This document shows, piece after piece, positions 60,338-64,000 of a stretch of DNA of 64,000 bases. Source of the DNA: Nocardioides sp. SR21 (GTDB lineage Bacteria > Actinomycetota > Actinomycetes > Propionibacteriales > Nocardioidaceae); the NCBI RefSeq assembly GCF_022761125.1, contig NZ_JAKWJR010000004.1:248001-312000 (forward strand), given 5' to 3'. Within the stretch, counting starts at the first letter, position 1. Each line of letters begins with the position of its first letter. The position numbers and the translations under genes were made by a program. The notes beneath the pieces were generated by a model, which saw only the letters and a program-made list of their open reading frames with translations, had not been told where the DNA came from and searched no databases.

Positions 60338-61000
60338 CCGGCGCTCCCGCCGGACCCGGCGCGCGACCACGAGGAACACGATCGCGACCACGACCGTCGA
60401 CGCGAGCGCCGACATGACGACCGAGGCGAGCGGTGCGTCGACCAGGGCGGTGCCGACCAGGTAGGCGACCGAGCAGTTGTAGACCGCCCACATCGTCCCG
60501 CCGAGCGACGACCAGCGCACGAAGTCCCGGTAGGGATGGCCGGACAGCCCCATGCTGGCGTTGACGACGAAACGCATCCCCGGCAGGTAGCGGCCGAACA
60601 CGATCAGCTCGGTGGTGGTCGACCCGACGATCTCCTGGGCGGCAGCGACCTTCGGGTTCTTCAGCGCCGAGTCGAGCCGCGCCTGCACGCGCGGCCGGAA
60701 CAAGCGGGCGATCCAGTACAGCGTGGAGTCGCCGACGACAGCACCGAGCGCGCCCGCGAGCATCACCCAGTGCAGCTCGAGCACGCCTTGGGCAGCCAGC
60801 GTCGAGGCGGTGTTCAGCGTGGTCTCACCGGGCAGGACGGCGATCACCGCGTCGCCGAGCACCAGCGCGAACACCGCGACGTACGGCCAGACGTCCTCCG
60901 GACCCTCGACGGGTGGCTGGTCGGCCGCGACCGAGTAGGCGCCGGCTGCCAGGAGCAGGCAGATGGTGAGCCACGCCCACAGCAGCCAGTACTTCTTCAC
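60302..61000 (-). CDS. DedA-family membrane protein
   Basis: A 232-aa polytopic protein with the DedA signature (GRYLPGMRFVVNASMGLSG, about residues 140-158), an N-terminal TM (LLWAWLTICLLLAAGAYSV), and the reentrant-type segment with VLPGETTLNTASTLAAQG. DedA proteins handle phospholipid carriers such as undecaprenyl phosphate or provide envelope homeostasis. GTG start preceded by CACAAT at 6 nt, weakly leaderless. Confidence 0.88.
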   Translation of the reverse strand: MKKYWLLWAWLTICLLLAAGAYSVAADQPPVEGPEDVWPYVAVFALVLGDAVIAVLPGETTLNTASTLAAQGVLELHWVMLAGALGAVVGDSTLYWIARLFRPRVQARLDSALKNPKVAAAQEIVGSTTTELIVFGRYLPGMRFVVNASMGLSGHPYRDFVRWSSLGGTMWAVYNCSVAYLVGTALVDAPLASVVMSALASTVVVAIVFLVVARRVRRERRSGSVEQDAGLG

Positions 61001-61086
61001 CGGTGGATTGTGGCGTGCGGGGTGATGTTGCCGACTCACCCGGACCGAGTGAGGTGGGCGGGCCCGCGGGCTGCGAGCGTGCCGCT

Positions 61087-61599
61087 ATGGGACTGCTACG
61101 AGGACGACGGGACGACGAGCCGCAGGGCCGCCGGTTCCAGATGCGCCAGAAGCTCGCCTCGATCGGGGACGACTTCTGGATCGAGGACGACGGCGGCGAA
61201 CGCGCGTTCAAGGTGAACGGCAAGGCCTTCCGCGTGCGCGACACGTTCGTGCTGGAGGACCTGGCCGGCAACGAGATCGCGCGCATCCAGGAGCGCAAGC
61301 TCAGCGTCCGCGACAAGATCGCGATCGAGCGCGGCGGGGACACGGTCGCGACCGTGCACAAGGCGCTGGTGGGCATCCGCGACCGGTTCGCCATCGACGT
61401 CGAGGGCGGCGCCGACCTGAAGGCGCACGGCAACATCGTCGACCACGAGTACGAGATCGAGCGCGACGGCCAGACCGTCGCCAACGTCTCGAAGCGCTGG
61501 TTCCGGGTCCGCGACACCTACGGCGTCGAGGTCAGCCCGGGTGAGGACGCCGGCCTGGTGCTGGCGATCGTGGTGGCGCTGGAGTCGCTGACTGACTGA
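61087..61599 (+). CDS. LURP-one-related (Tubby/scramblase-fold) protein
   Basis: A 170-aa protein with repeated beta-strand units (FQMRQKLASIGDDFWIEDDGG; AFKVNGKAFRVRDTFVLEDLAGNEIARI in parts; KLSVRDKIAIERGGDTVATV) typical of the LURP-one/Tubby-like C-terminal fold. No enzymatic motif; binds lipids in some relatives. Starts with a basic MGLLRGRRDDE. The 3' end overlaps the converging xdhC by 68 nt. Confidence 0.85.
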   Translation: MGLLRGRRDDEPQGRRFQMRQKLASIGDDFWIEDDGGERAFKVNGKAFRVRDTFVLEDLAGNEIARIQERKLSVRDKIAIERGGDTVATVHKALVGIRDRFAIDVEGGADLKAHGNIVDHEYEIERDGQTVANVSKRWFRVRDTYGVEVSPGEDAGLVLAIVVALESLTD

Positions 61600-62364
61600 C
61601 CTCGCGCAGCAGGGCCGCTGCGACGCCGACCGCGATCGCGGCGGGCTCCTTGCCGTCGATCCCGTCGATGCCGATCGGAGTCGTGATCCGGGCGACGTCG
61701 GCGGGGGAGTGACCCTCGTCGAGCAGCTTGCGCTCGAAGCGTGCCCACTTGGCGGCCGAGCCGATCAGACCGACCGACCCGAGCGCCGGCGTACGCAGCG
61801 CCGCGTCGCAGAGCGCCGCGTCCTCCGCGTGGTCGTGGGTCATCACCAGCACGTGCGTGCCCGCGGGCAGCGTGGTGAGGACCAGCTCGGGGAGCACGGG
61901 CACGTCGTGCACCTGCACGCGCGCGACCGGGTCGGCGAGCACCGGCGCGAGGCGCGCCTCGGTCAGCTGGTCGGCGCGGGAGTCCACGAGGTGCAGGTCG
62001 AGGTCGTGCCGGGCGAGGATCCGCGCCAGCTCCAGCCCGACGTGGCCGATGCCGAACACGGCGACCGCCGGGACGACGGGCAGCGGCTCGAGCAGCAGCG
62101 TCACCTCGCCGCCGCAGCACTGCACGCCGTGCTCGTACGGCGCCTTGTCGGACAGGTTCACGGTGACCATCTCCGGCTCGGCACCCAGCGCCCGGGCGCG
62201 CTCGGTCGCGACCTCCTCGAGGTTGCCGCCGCCGACCGTGCCCCAGGTGGCGTCGGCGGTCACGACCATCTTGGCGCCGGCGTCTCGGGGCGCGTGCCCG
62301 CGGACCGCCGCGACCGTGACCAGCACCCCGGGCGTGCGCGTCTCACGCAGCCGGGTGACCGCGG

Positions 62365-62377
<13 letters not shown>
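61532..62377 (-). CDS. xdhC: XdhC-family molybdenum cofactor insertion/sulfurylation protein
   Basis: A 281-aa protein with the XdhC features GTVGGGNLEE (about residue 47), a CCGG cysteine pair (HGVQCCGGEVTLLLEP, about 84) and a C-terminal Rossmann domain (VAVFGIGHVGLELARIL, then LIGSAAKWARFERKL). XdhC binds and helps sulfurate the molybdenum cofactor and delivers it to xanthine dehydrogenase, encoded just upstream. GTG start overlaps the xdhB end by 13 nt. C-terminal tail is Pro/Ser-rich and extends into the opposite gene, so the last 25 residues are less certain. Confidence 0.92.

Positions 62378-64000
<1,623 letters not shown>

Overview
The window is very GC-rich, densely coded on both strands and full of GTG starts, 4-nt ATGA/GTGA overlaps and TANNNT-N6-start (leaderless) promoters. 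These traits, plus WhiB, F420-dependent and DUF3068-type proteins, point to a high-GC actinobacterium, most likely Nocardioides or a near relative in the Nocardioidaceae (inference from gene content; no search was run). The left 26 kb keeps the gene neighbourhood known around mycobacterial uvrD2-whiB7: UvrD2, WhiB7, a ThiF/cyclodehydratase-like protein, DUF2342 protease, YlbL-like PDZ/Lon protease and UPF0182. I saw no transposase, integrase, phage gene, CRISPR array or rRNA.

Layout. 1-4 kb: 3' end of uvrD2, then whiB7 behind a long leader with an AT-rich promoter, a 77-codon upstream ORF and an intrinsic attenuator, followed by two tandem paralogous small genes and zinc-ribbon proteins. 4-16.5 kb: enoyl-CoA hydratase, a double-TetR regulator, and a divergent eight-gene operon (GMC oxidoreductase, lipoprotein, LivHM fusion permease, two ATPases, acyl-CoA dehydrogenase, acyl-CoA ligase, DUF4334), read as import and oxidation of a lipid-like alcohol or acid. 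16.9-26 kb: housekeeping genes (PHP, metallopeptidases, NUDIX, MoaE, YlbL-like, UPF0182) and initiator tRNA-Met. 26-31 kb: LRAT-like protein, orphan tripartite-tricarboxylate receptor, LuxR and TetR regulators, a DapB-like dehydrogenase and DUF3068.

31.4-36.9 kb: a second branched-chain-type ABC system in which both permeases and one ATPase form a single 909-aa polypeptide, with its TetR gene. 37-42.3 kb (minus): a tightly overlapped operon of a polar amino-acid ABC importer, a GcvT-like folate protein and a phytoene-desaturase-like flavoprotein, possibly an uncharacterised uptake/demethylation route. 42.4-50.3 kb: Zn-ribbon dual-specificity phosphatase, a secreted collagen-like protein with an embedded carbohydrate-binding module, a GlgC-like nucleotidyltransferase, a MEDS-kinase protein, CobS and CobU.

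50.3-58.7 kb: response regulator and a histidine kinase fused to a multi-spanning DUF4173-like domain; TetR/F420 oxidoreductase genes; and a GntR-controlled pair (HMG-CoA-lyase-like and aldo/keto reductase) carrying matching operators and matching leaderless promoters. 58.7-64 kb: ECF sigma factor with a putative anti-sigma gene, DedA and LURP-one-like proteins, XdhC, and the truncated molybdenum subunit of xanthine dehydrogenase running off the right edge.
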